Positions 1 through 6,041 are shown, counted from the first letter of the stretch. The stretch is DNA of 9,879 bases from an uncultured Planctomycetaceae bacterium (GCA_938008425.1 CALLKH010000535.1:1-9879), one strand, 5' to 3'. Program-made: numbers and translations. The notes: generated by a model not told the origin, from the sequence alone.

Positions 1-48
1 CAGCACGACCGGATTCATCAACGGTCCGACTGCCCCGAAAAAAGACAT
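1..48 (-). other. window edge; possible 5' end of a minus-strand gene
   Basis: Read on the minus strand from an ATG at 48, the frame stays open to the edge and gives the hydrophobic peptide MSFFGAVGPLMNPVVL. This could be the start of a membrane or exported protein divergent from the B12-domain gene at 182. Sixteen codons are too few to prove a gene, and no good ribosome binding site precedes the ATG. On the plus strand, frame 2 stops at 86-88 and frame 1 stays open into the next gene, so the end of an upstream plus-strand gene is also possible. I cannot choose between these. Confidence 0.2.
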
Positions 49-132
49 CTCGCGTTCGAGGGGATTCTCGAATCGCTTCGTTCGCTGATCGAATTTCGTC
101 AACCGGCCCGCAGGCAACCGGATGTCGCCGCG

Positions 133-149
133 GTGAGGTTCGCCCTCAC
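133..149 (+). repeat. short inverted repeat upstream of the B12-domain gene
   Basis: GTGAGG (133-138) and CCTCAC (144-149) form a perfect 6-bp stem with a 5-base loop, 32 bases before the chosen ATG. It overlaps the region where a promoter or leader would lie. A small operator or leader hairpin is possible; chance is also possible at this length. Confidence 0.3.
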
Positions 150-181
150 AATTGGCCCATACTCAACGGAGTCGAACACAC

Positions 182-916
182 ATGCCGCACTCGAACCTGC
201 TCGATCGATACATGGAACCCCTCCTCAACGGACAGCGCCACATCTGCCGCGAACTCGTCGTCACCGCGCTGGACTCCGGCGTTGAGCCGCGCAAGCTCTA
301 TCGGGAACTGATCTGGCCGGCCCTCGAGCGCGTCGACCTGCTTTATCGCGAAGATCGCATCAACATTGCCGAGGAACACATGGCCACCCGCATCACCCGC
401 ACCGTGGCCGATCATCTCCAGTCCCGGCTCCCGCGCAACGAACGACATGGCCGCAAGGTCGTGATCACCTGTGCAGCAGGCGAGGCCGAGGAACTCAGCG
501 CCCAGATGTGCGCGGACCTCTTCGAGGCTGACGGCTGGGAAGTGTATTTCCTGGGCGGCGGCATCCCGCAGGACGAAGTCGGCACGCTTGTCGGTCAGTT
601 GCAGCCGGACATGCTCATGATCGTCGGCAGCAAGCCCTCGGACGTGGCGATCGTGCGGCAGATGATCGACTACATTCGAGAGATCAACGCCTGCCCCACC
701 ATGAACATCCTTGTTTCAGGCGGCGTCTTCAACCGCGCGGACGGCCTCTGGAAGGAAGTTCGATCGGACTTCTTCGCCGGGACGGCCGCCGAAGCGCTCG
801 AGCTCGCCACGGCCGCCCAGCCGCGGGAAGAGGAACATCGAATCCCCGGCGCGCCGAAGAAGCGCCGCCGACGCCGCCGACCGCCGCTTCTCGCCCAGAT
901 GGAAGGGCACGCCTGA
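182..916 (+). CDS. cobalamin-binding-domain-like protein without the cobalt-ligating His
   Basis: This 244-residue protein has the two-domain layout of B12-binding modules found in CarH/LitR regulators, corrinoid proteins and MetH. Residues ~1-85 are a helical cap domain containing AEEHMATRITR; residues ~90-215 are a Rossmann-like B12-binding fold with CAAGEAEELSAQM, YFLGGGIP (122-129), VGSKPSD (148-154) and VSGG (178-181). In the family, the segment GExHxLG supplies the lower-axial His; here it reads GEAEELS (100-106), so Glu103 replaces His and Ser106 replaces Gly. The cap Wx9EH signature reads Tyr55-x9-Glu65-His66. The C-terminus (226-235) is KKRRRRRRPP, a basic tail that may bind nucleic acid or a membrane. 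No DNA-binding HTH is present, so it is not a MerR-type CarH. The ATG at 182 is chosen because GGAG lies 10 bases upstream; an in-frame TTG at 152 is an alternative. The fold assignment is fairly secure; the ligand and role are unknown. It could be a B12-independent sensor or a partner protein. Confidence 0.8.
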   Translation: MPHSNLLDRYMEPLLNGQRHICRELVVTALDSGVEPRKLYRELIWPALERVDLLYREDRINIAEEHMATRITRTVADHLQSRLPRNERHGRKVVITCAAGEAEELSAQMCADLFEADGWEVYFLGGGIPQDEVGTLVGQLQPDMLMIVGSKPSDVAIVRQMIDYIREINACPTMNILVSGGVFNRADGLWKEVRSDFFAGTAAEALELATAAQPREEEHRIPGAPKKRRRRRRPPLLAQMEGHA

Positions 917-950
917 ATAGCTGTATCAGGATGAAAAAAACAACCAGGAT

Positions 951-984
951 CCGGCCCCGTCGACGCAGCGTCGTCCGGGGCCGG
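951..984. terminator. bidirectional intrinsic terminator between convergent genes
   Basis: CCGGCCCCG (951-959) pairs perfectly with CGGGGCCGG (976-984). Inside it, CGACG (961-965) pairs with CGTCG (969-973) around the loop CAG, giving about 14 base pairs with a small internal loop. On the plus strand it is followed by TCTTATT, a weak T-tract, serving the B12-domain gene. On the minus strand it is followed after about ten bases by a run of seven T (complement of 934-940), serving the antiporter gene. Its position between two stop codons 84 bases apart fits a shared terminator. Confidence 0.8.
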
Positions 985-1000
985 TCTTATTGGTCTGGGA

Positions 1001-2677
1001 TCACAAACCCTCTTCGAAATCGTCGACCGGCTTATTGAAATGCTGGCGCATTTCGATCGCCATCTGCCGGCCGACCTGGTCCTCCTCGTCGACCACGACA
1101 TGGGCGCCCGCGAGCGTCAGTTCCCAGCGAAGCAAGTGGTATCGCGCCCGTACCACGATGCAGACGTCGGGCGCCATCGATCGAATCAGCGCGATAATCT
1201 GCCGGGTCGCTTTCGGATCGGGAATCGTGACCGCTACCATGCGCGCGGTGCTGATATCGAGATGTTCCAGCACTTCAGCGCGCGAGGCATCGCCGATCAG
1301 CGCCTTGAGACCGTAGCCGCAGGCAATATCCACCGATTTGACGTTCAGATCGACGACCACCATGGTCGCCTTGTCGACCAGCATCGCCTCGGCGACGCGC
1401 TGTCCCGCCGGGCCGAAGCCGACGATCACGACGTGACCCGAAAGCTGCGGCGGCTCATCACCCGATTCATCGGTTCCATTGTCGATCACGATTGGGGACT
1501 TCGACATGAATCGACCGAACAAAGCGGCCGCCCTTGGCGCGAATCCGACGAGATAGGGGGTGACAAACAAAGTCGCAATGGTGGCCGAAATCATCAGATC
1601 GAATTGATAGCCCGTCAGAACGCCGCTTCCATTGGCGAGCTGTGCGAGGACGAACGAAAACTCGCCGACCTGCGCGAGGCAAAGGCCGGTGGCGAAAGCA
1701 TGCGCGGGAGAACTGCGGAAGAATCTCGCCACGACGCCGGTCACCGCGGTCTTACCAATGATGATCGCCGCAACGACGCCGGCCACGGGCAGGGCGTTCA
1801 TGACGACCCACTCCGGGTTGCCCTGCGTTCCCAGCGCGCTGAAGAAGAGCGTCACAAACAAGGTTCGCAGGGCGGCCACATCACCCTGAATCTGCGTTGC
1901 GTACGGCGATTCCGCCAGAATGATCCCGGCGACGAATGCGCCCAGCGCCGGTGACAACCCCATGGCGTGCGCACCGCTCGCCGCACCGACCGCCGACACG
2001 ACGGCGAGCAGAATCGGCAGGTCGCGGTTCTTCGCCGACTCCTCTTTGCTGAGCAGAAACGGCACGACGTAGTTCAGCATGATAAAGAGCACGACGACGA
2101 GCAAGATCGCCGCCCAGAGCGCCTTCGCCAGCGCAATTCCACTGTCCGCGAGCGTGCTCCCGCCGCCGAGCGAATCGACGATCAGAACCAGCGGCACCAC
2201 TGCCAAGTCCTGAAAGAGAAGAATTCCGAGGGCGTTCCGACCGTGAATGCTGTCGATCTCCGCCCGCCGCAAAAGAAGCCGCAGAACGCAGGCCGTACTG
2301 CTCAAGGCCACCATCGCGCCGATCGCCACGCCGCTGCGAACCGACGAGCCGAACAACACCGCCACACCCGTCGCTACCGCCAGCGTCAGAACGACCTGCG
2401 CGGTTCCGCCGCCGAGCACGATCGATCCCAGCGATTTCAGCCGTTTGAGCGAAAACTCGAGACCAATCGTAAACAGCAAGAGCGCCACGCCGAGTTCGGC
2501 GATGTTCTCGATCGCCGTTTGATTCTTTAGAAGTCCGAATGCATGCGGCCCGAGCAGCGTTCCGGCCAGCAGGTAGCCAATCAGCGAACTCTGGCGCAGT
2601 CGCTCCGCAAGACCGCCGAGAAATGTCGCGGCGGCGAGCAGAACGAGCAGATCAGTGAGTGACTTCCAGACTTCCAT
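1001..2677 (-). CDS. Kef-type (CPA2) cation/proton antiporter with RCK domain
   Basis: This 558-residue inner-membrane protein combines an N-terminal Na/H-exchanger domain of about a dozen hydrophobic segments (residues ~5-390) with a C-terminal RCK/TrkA-N nucleotide-binding domain (~413-530). Family hallmarks are visible: GYLLAGTLLGP (34-44), ALSSTACVL (124-132), LFQDLAVVPL (154-163, with the Gln156-Asp157 pair that is essential in the transport core of KefC) and LAQVGEFSFVL (334-344). The RCK part starts with the dinucleotide loop GFGPAG (420-425) and has an acid, Asp443, at the end of strand 2, fitting NAD(H) binding. The layout resembles KefB/KefC/YbaL; the KefC glutathione-gating residues cannot be verified by eye. 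The expected role is potassium or sodium efflux coupled to proton entry, for pH or electrophile stress. I chose the ATG at 2677, with GGAG 12 bases upstream; an in-frame TTG at 2695 would add six residues. It may form a transcription unit with the cytochrome gene upstream, but 235 bases separate them. Confidence 0.93.
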   Translation of the reverse strand: MEVWKSLTDLLVLLAAATFLGGLAERLRQSSLIGYLLAGTLLGPHAFGLLKNQTAIENIAELGVALLLFTIGLEFSLKRLKSLGSIVLGGGTAQVVLTLAVATGVAVLFGSSVRSGVAIGAMVALSSTACVLRLLLRRAEIDSIHGRNALGILLFQDLAVVPLVLIVDSLGGGSTLADSGIALAKALWAAILLVVVLFIMLNYVVPFLLSKEESAKNRDLPILLAVVSAVGAASGAHAMGLSPALGAFVAGIILAESPYATQIQGDVAALRTLFVTLFFSALGTQGNPEWVVMNALPVAGVVAAIIIGKTAVTGVVARFFRSSPAHAFATGLCLAQVGEFSFVLAQLANGSGVLTGYQFDLMISATIATLFVTPYLVGFAPRAAALFGRFMSKSPIVIDNGTDESGDEPPQLSGHVVIVGFGPAGQRVAEAMLVDKATMVVVDLNVKSVDIACGYGLKALIGDASRAEVLEHLDISTARMVAVTIPDPKATRQIIALIRSMAPDVCIVVRARYHLLRWELTLAGAHVVVDEEDQVGRQMAIEMRQHFNKPVDDFEEGL

Positions 2678-2912
2678 GACCGGCCATGGCTCCAATCAAT
2701 CGTCGGTTCGACCGCACCGGGGACGAGGCCGCGACTGCGAACAGCCTATGGGCGGATCGTCCGGGCGTCCAAACGCCGACGGTTTGATTTGATGTCGAAG
2801 GATTGCCGACCATCGTTCGAGCGTCGCATCGTCGAGGCTCGATCAACGTTCATACGAAAATAAAGAAAACAGGAGACAACGGATTCTCGATGAGCGATGG
2901 AGATGCAATGGA
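2678..2912 (-). other. intergenic region between cytochrome and antiporter genes
   Basis: This 235-base gap lies 5' of the antiporter gene on the minus strand. Just past the cytochrome stop there is an AT-rich island (2855-2870) in otherwise GC-rich DNA. Read on minus it is T-rich (TTTTCTTTATTTTC) and is preceded by only a 4-bp stem (GAGA/TCTC), so it is at best a weak terminator for the cytochrome gene. The same stretch offers TTGTCT and TATGAA (spacing 19) as a poor promoter candidate for the antiporter. No convincing ORF or structured RNA is seen. Confidence 0.4.
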
Positions 2913-3752
2913 TCAATCAAGACCCGTCGTCTCTTCAAGAAATCCACCGAGCCGATGGGCGTCACAATCGACTCCCTTGGTGGGGTCGCGCCTTCGGGGC
3001 GATCGCTGAATCGCCGCTGCCTTCTTGAACGCCTTCAACTCCTCGGCCGACGGATTCCTCGCGGTATCAGTCGGCGAAAAGAGCAATCGGATGCGCTGCC
3101 AGTAAGTCGCCTTGCTGCCCTTCGGCCGTTTGGTTCGCGTGAGCCCCAGCCGCGTCAGAATGGACACCCGCTCAGCCGCGGCGCGGGTTTCACGTTCCCC
3201 CTTGGGTCGCGCCTCCCCGGGTCGCGGCTTCGGAACGGTCTGGGCGAGGAGCGCCCCAAGTTCATTGTGCGGATTCGCCGCCAGACCTTCTTCCTTGCCG
3301 GGGAGATTCGTCGCACTGTGACAGATCGAGCAACTGACCACCCGCTCGATGCGTTCGATCTGCTTCCGGGACGGCTTATTCTTGTCGTCAGCCGGATCCT
3401 TGCCCGCCAGAATCTCAACCCAGTTTCGTACACCGTCACCGTCAATGTCCTGCCGCCGCGACTGCTCCCGCCGGTCCTCCTCGGACGCCCCGATCCGCGG
3501 CACCGATTCCATCCGAAGGATGCGATCGTCGAGCGAGAGATCCTTGGACAACGCGCTGAGGCCCTGGCCGTAGGCATTCAGCGATGAACCGGCCGCATCG
3601 GAATGGCAGCTGGTGCAATTCGCCGATCGAACAACCAGCAGCGCCCGAACCTCTTCGAAGTGCCGCTCATTCGCGACTGCCTGCGCCGCGACGGACGCAA
3701 TCCAACCGCCCAGACAAACCCCACATACCATCAACCGGTTTCTTCGTGACAT
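2913..3752 (-). CDS. exported two-CxxCH cytochrome c-like protein with calcium-type loop
   Basis: This 279-residue protein begins with a Sec-type signal peptide: MSRRNRL, a hydrophobic core to about residue 24, and likely cleavage after AQA or AVA near residue 27. Two heme c attachment motifs follow, CTSCH (46-50) and CSICH (141-145), so it should be a periplasmic or surface-exposed electron carrier. Between them, DIDGDGVRNWVE (102-113) matches the DxDGDGxxNxxE calcium loop seen in thrombospondin-3-like and EF-hand-like repeats. The last ~110 residues are Lys/Arg-rich and cysteine-poor apart from Cys263, with no recognised domain. This combination fits secreted planctomycetal cytochromes, but I recognise no specific enzyme. 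The ATG at 3752 is chosen because the signal peptide begins there; an in-frame extension to 3890 adds residues that do not look like a leader. The ribosome binding site is weak. A distal Met ligand for the first heme could be Met81, which is a guess. Confidence 0.78.
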   Translation of the reverse strand: MSRRNRLMVCGVCLGGWIASVAAQAVANERHFEEVRALLVVRSANCTSCHSDAAGSSLNAYGQGLSALSKDLSLDDRILRMESVPRIGASEEDRREQSRRQDIDGDGVRNWVEILAGKDPADDKNKPSRKQIERIERVVSCSICHSATNLPGKEEGLAANPHNELGALLAQTVPKPRPGEARPKGERETRAAAERVSILTRLGLTRTKRPKGSKATYWQRIRLLFSPTDTARNPSAEELKAFKKAAAIQRSPRRRDPTKGVDCDAHRLGGFLEETTGLD

Positions 3753-3824
3753 CACGGTAAATCTTATCTGGGTTCCCAGCGCGCTGCGAGCCGGGACCAT
3801 GGGTTGAAAGCAAATATCAGCACT

Positions 3825-3853
3825 GGAATCGCGGATATGGACACGTTGATTCC
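3825..3853. repeat. inverted repeat GGAATC/GATTCC
   Basis: GGAATC (3825-3830) and GATTCC (3848-3853) are perfect inverted copies separated by 17 bases. They lie about 75 bases upstream of the cytochrome ATG on the minus strand and directly abut the next stem-loop. This could be a two-half-site operator or an RNA stem in the cytochrome leader. Confidence 0.4.
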
Positions 3854-3885
3854 GACTCGACCGGCCGACGATAGGGGCCGGAGTC
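3854..3885. repeat. stem-loop GACT-CCGGCC / GGCCGG-AGTC
   Basis: CCGGCC (3861-3866) pairs perfectly with GGCCGG (3876-3881) around a 9-base loop. After a 3-base bulge (3858-3860) the outer GACT (3854-3857) pairs with AGTC (3882-3885). The ten pairs make a stable hairpin. No T-tract follows on either strand, so it is not a terminator. It may be part of a leader RNA or of a longer structured transcript. Confidence 0.5.
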
Positions 3886-4007
3886 CCCATCGCCCGCCCA
3901 TCGGAGACCGCTGAAAATAATGCGAGATTTTCCGCGATGCAGGCTCATCCGAAAACCATTCCTGACCGATAAGAGATTCACTTGGCCGTGAAGGCAGAAG
4001 GATCTGC

Positions 4008-4132
4008 AAGCCGGCCCTCATCCGAATGTTGAGCAGACGAACGGGCCACGGCGGGCCCGGAACTCTGGTCAGGACCGAATTCGATCCCGGTCTTGCTGTC
4101 GGATGAAGGGAAGACTGGCGGCCGGGCTTTTT
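4008..4132 (+). ncRNA. putative structured RNA (sRNA or leader) ending in a T-tract
   Basis: The segment folds by eye into a closed rod. P1 pairs AAGCCGG (4008-4014) with CCG-g-GCTT (4122-4129, one bulged G) and runs straight into TTTTT (4128-4132). P2 pairs CCCTCATCCG (4015-4024) with CGGATGAaGGG (4100-4110, one bulged A). P3 pairs AGCAGAC (4032-4038) with GTCtTGCT (4090-4097). P4 is a hairpin, CGGGCC (4042-4047) with GGCCCG (4054-4059). The region between P4 and P3 can form further weak stems such as GGTC/GACC. A small hairpin (3994-4007) abuts the 5' side. No plus-strand gene lies upstream, so this is either an independent small RNA or the leader of the dehydrogenase operon. It lacks the SRP GGAAG/GCAGC loop, tmRNA and RNase P signatures, and the cobalamin, TPP and c-di-GMP riboswitch boxes I know. 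The exact ends and the strand rest on the T-tract. Confidence 0.4.
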
Positions 4133-4153
4133 CGCAATACTCCCCCAGCAGTT

Positions 4154-4184
4154 GGGCCGCGTGCAATCGCCGCGGCCCTTTTTC
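4154..4184 (+). terminator. strong intrinsic terminator 85 bases before the dehydrogenase gene
   Basis: GGGCCGCG (4154-4161) and CGCGGCCC (4171-4178) form a perfect 8-bp GC stem with a 9-base loop, directly followed by TTTTTC. On the minus strand no T-tract follows, so it acts on plus-strand transcription. The only things it could end are an RNA starting in the intergenic region or readthrough antisense to the cytochrome gene. It could therefore be the end of a small RNA or an attenuator in the dehydrogenase leader. Confidence 0.75.
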
Positions 4185-4232
4185 TTGCGCCGATCGCCCG
4201 AAGTGGCGGGGCCGCACCGAATCGACGATAAC

Positions 4233-4242
4233 ATTCGCGAAT
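4233..4242. promoter_or_regulatory. palindrome ATTCGCGAAT, possible operator
   Basis: This perfect 10-bp palindrome lies 27 bases upstream of the dehydrogenase ATG and is flanked by CGAT and ATCG (CGAT at 4226-4229, ATCG at 4244-4247). It sits between the terminator and the ribosome binding site, where a repressor site would be expected. No regulator gene is next to it. Confidence 0.3.
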
Positions 4243-4257
4243 CATCGCTTCCCAGAC

Positions 4258-4263
4258 GAGGAG
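4258..4263 (+). promoter_or_regulatory. ribosome binding site of the dehydrogenase gene
   Basis: GAGGAG ends six bases before the ATG at 4270. It fixes this start against the open frame that continues upstream to about 4093, which crosses a terminator and has no matching protein features. Confidence 0.8.
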
Positions 4264-4269
4264 CAGACG

Positions 4270-5226
4270 ATGCGAGCCATCACCGTTCAGGATCGAACGG
4301 CCAGCCTGCAAAACATCCCCGATCCCGCGCCGCCCGCCGGCGAGGTGCTCATCCGCGTCCGCATGGCCGGCATCTGCTCGACGGATCTTGAAATCATCCG
4401 CGGGTATGCCGGCTTCCAGGGCGTCATTGGCCACGAATTCGTCGGAACGGTCGCTGAAGGCCCGAACACCCTCAAGGGCAAACGCGTCGTCGGCGAAATC
4501 AACTGTGTCTGCGGCCGCTGCGACATGTGCCAGAGCGGACTCTCGACCCACTGCCGCCGCCGCACCGTACTTGGCATTCAAGACCGGTCGGGCTGCTTCG
4601 CCGATTACATCACCCTGCCCGAAAAGAACTGTCTTGTCGTGCCGAACACCGTCACGGATGAAGAGGCCGTGTTCACGGAGCCCCTCGCGGCCGCCTTCCA
4701 GGTGCTCCGTCAGGCCAAGATTGAAAAACGATCCAACGTCGCGGTCATCGGCACGGGGCGGCTCGGCATTCTCGTCGCCCAAGTGCTGGCGACGACCGGC
4801 TGCAAACTCACCGCGATCGGCCGCAACCCGAAGACGCTCGGCCTGCTAGACCGGGCCGGCATTCGGGCGACGACGCTCGAAGACTTTCCGCAAAAAAACG
4901 ATATCGACGTGGCCGTCGATTGCACCGGCAACCCCGAGGGCCTCGGCGTCGCCCTGTCGCTGGTCCGGCCGCGCGGGACGATTGTCGTCAAGACGACCTG
5001 CAAGGCGGATCACGGCATCGATCTCACGCCGCTGGTGGTGAACGAGATCACGCTCCTGGGAAGCCGCTGCGGCCCCTTCGGCGACGCGCTCAACGCCCTG
5101 CATCGCAAGCAGTTCGATCTCACCGGCATGATCACTCGCACGATGTCTCTTGACGACGGGCTTCAAGCGATCAAACTGGCATCGGAACCCGACCAGATCA
5201 AAGTGCTGCTGAAGATAAGCTCATGA
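4270..5226 (+). CDS. zinc-dependent medium-chain alcohol dehydrogenase
   Basis: This 318-residue cytosolic oxidoreductase belongs to the MDR superfamily, threonine/sorbitol dehydrogenase-like. The GroES-like domain (~22-130) carries the catalytic zinc ligands Cys36 (GICSTD) and His55-Glu56 (GHEF), with Glu137 (FTEPLAAA) as the likely further ligand. The structural zinc site is Cys81, Cys84, Cys87 and Cys95. The Rossmann domain opens with GTGRLG (161-166), and Gly184-Arg185 at the end of the second strand, where NAD enzymes have an acid, suggests NADP(H). The protein is somewhat shorter than the usual ~340-350 residues; the shortening looks spread over loops rather than a truncation, since all motifs are present. 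The substrate cannot be read from sequence. The stop codon overlaps the start of the next gene (ATGA), so the two proteins are probably made together. An orphan terminator and a palindrome precede the gene and may regulate it. Confidence 0.9.
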   Translation: MRAITVQDRTASLQNIPDPAPPAGEVLIRVRMAGICSTDLEIIRGYAGFQGVIGHEFVGTVAEGPNTLKGKRVVGEINCVCGRCDMCQSGLSTHCRRRTVLGIQDRSGCFADYITLPEKNCLVVPNTVTDEEAVFTEPLAAAFQVLRQAKIEKRSNVAVIGTGRLGILVAQVLATTGCKLTAIGRNPKTLGLLDRAGIRATTLEDFPQKNDIDVAVDCTGNPEGLGVALSLVRPRGTIVVKTTCKADHGIDLTPLVVNEITLLGSRCGPFGDALNALHRKQFDLTGMITRTMSLDDGLQAIKLASEPDQIKVLLKISS

Positions 5227-6041
5227 CCCACGCCGCCCTGCCTGCCACGCCGACCGTTGAACTGCTCGCCACACCGGTCGACGACGGCACGATCTTCCAG
5301 TTCCCGGCGCTCACCGCCATCCCCGGCTTCGCCCACGCGATCACCTCGCGGCCGTGGAACATGGCGACGCACTGCGGACCGGACACCGACAAGGCGATCG
5401 CTCGCCGCCGCCGCGTCTGCGAATTCATCGGGCTTCCCTTCGAGAATCTCACCGCAGCGGACCAGATCCACAGCCCGCATGTCATTCGCCTGACACGCTC
5501 TGACATCGGCGCGGGCCGCGACGGACGCCAGACGGCCCTCAAATTCATCGACGGCCTCATCTGCGACCTCGACGACGTTCCCGTCATGCAATTCTCGGCG
5601 GATTGCCCGCTGCTGATCCTTGTCGAGCCGCAGAGGCGCGTCTTCGGCACCTGTCATGCGAGTTGGCGCGGCACCGTCGCGGAAATCACGATGGAACTCG
5701 TGAGGCAGATGAAGCGGGAATTCGAAGTCGATCCGGCGCGGCTCATCGGCGGCCTCTGCCCATGCGCCGGCCCCACGGAGTACGAGGTCGGTGACGACGT
5801 GCGCCGCATCGCGCTGGCCCGTCTGCCGGATGCCGAGCGATTCTTCCCCCGCGTGGCAGACCGGTGGCGGTTTGACCTTCGCTCGGCCAACCTCGATCAG
5901 CTTGCTCGATCCGGAGTTTCGCCGGGCAACATCAGCGTGGCGTCAATCTGCACGCTCAGCGACGATCGCTTTTATTCCTTCCGCTGCGAAGGAGACAAGG
6001 CGGGCCGATTCGCACTTGCCGCGGGTTTCAAAAGCGCCTGA
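5223..6041 (+). CDS. pgeF: PgeF/YfiH/LACC1-family protein (peptidoglycan editing factor)
   Basis: This 272-residue protein carries the full motif set of the family once named multicopper polyphenol oxidase: ADQIHSPHV (79-87), FSADCPLLIL (124-133), CHASWRG (144-150), CPCAGPTEYEVGDDV (179-193), DLRSANLDQL (218-227) and ICTLSDDRFYSFR (242-254). The conserved active-site residues His83, Cys128 and His145 are all present. Members are known as purine nucleoside phosphorylase/adenosine deaminases in the LACC1/FAMIN branch, and in E. coli PgeF removes wrongly incorporated L-Ser from peptidoglycan precursors. Which applies here is undetermined. HASWRG replaces the usual HAGWRG. The first ~20 residues are an unconserved extension. 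The start is fixed by the 4-base ATGA overlap with the dehydrogenase; its own ribosome binding site is weak, so translation is likely coupled. Confidence 0.9.
   Translation: MTHAALPATPTVELLATPVDDGTIFQFPALTAIPGFAHAITSRPWNMATHCGPDTDKAIARRRRVCEFIGLPFENLTAADQIHSPHVIRLTRSDIGAGRDGRQTALKFIDGLICDLDDVPVMQFSADCPLLILVEPQRRVFGTCHASWRGTVAEITMELVRQMKREFEVDPARLIGGLCPCAGPTEYEVGDDVRRIALARLPDAERFFPRVADRWRFDLRSANLDQLARSGVSPGNISVASICTLSDDRFYSFRCEGDKAGRFALAAGFKSA

Larger units (their letters stand above)
3753..4269. other. 517-base divergent intergenic region rich in inverted repeats
   Basis: This stretch separates the minus-strand cytochrome gene from the plus-strand dehydrogenase gene and holds no convincing ORF. 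It contains two abutting inverted repeats (3825-3853 and 3854-3885), a direct repeat CCCATCG (3886-3892 and 3897-3903), a small hairpin GCAGA/TCTGC (3994-4007), a long folded element ending in five T (4008-4132), a textbook terminator (4154-4184) and a palindrome (4233-4242). Both T-tracts face the plus strand although no plus-strand gene lies upstream. Promoters for both flanking genes must lie here, but I see no clear consensus -35/-10 pair. Confidence 0.7.

Noticed and set aside
510..545. Possible CRISPR or tandem repeat signal in GC-rich coding stretches
   Set aside because: No regularly spaced identical repeats of 20 bases or more occur anywhere in the window; the short repeats seen are codon-bias effects in coding sequence.
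182..916. CarH/LitR photoreceptor regulator
   Set aside because: There is no N-terminal MerR helix-turn-helix, and the cobalt-ligating His and the cap Trp are absent.
670..1101. Minus-strand open frame crossing the 951-984 hairpin
   Set aside because: It crosses a strong terminator and overlaps two well-supported genes; its translation is Ser/Arg-rich without motifs.
1040..1954. Plus-strand open frame (304 codons) opposite the antiporter gene, and a further one at 1967-2530
   Set aside because: Both are shadows of the minus-strand Kef-type gene; their translations are Arg/His/Gln-rich and low in hydrophobic residues, with no domain.
3753..3890. N-terminal extension of the cytochrome gene up to 3890
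   Set aside because: It would put 46 polar residues before an otherwise normal signal peptide and would include the stem-loop region; the ATG at 3752 is more plausible.
4066..4099. SRP RNA-like GGTCAGGACCG segment
   Set aside because: The start resembles the SRP domain IV GUCAGG-CCG motif, but the obligatory GGAAG and GCAGC parts of the internal loop are absent, so I do not call it 4.5S RNA.
4069..4782. Minus-strand open frame opposite the dehydrogenase start
   Set aside because: It overlaps a well-supported zinc dehydrogenase and crosses the terminator region; no domain is visible.
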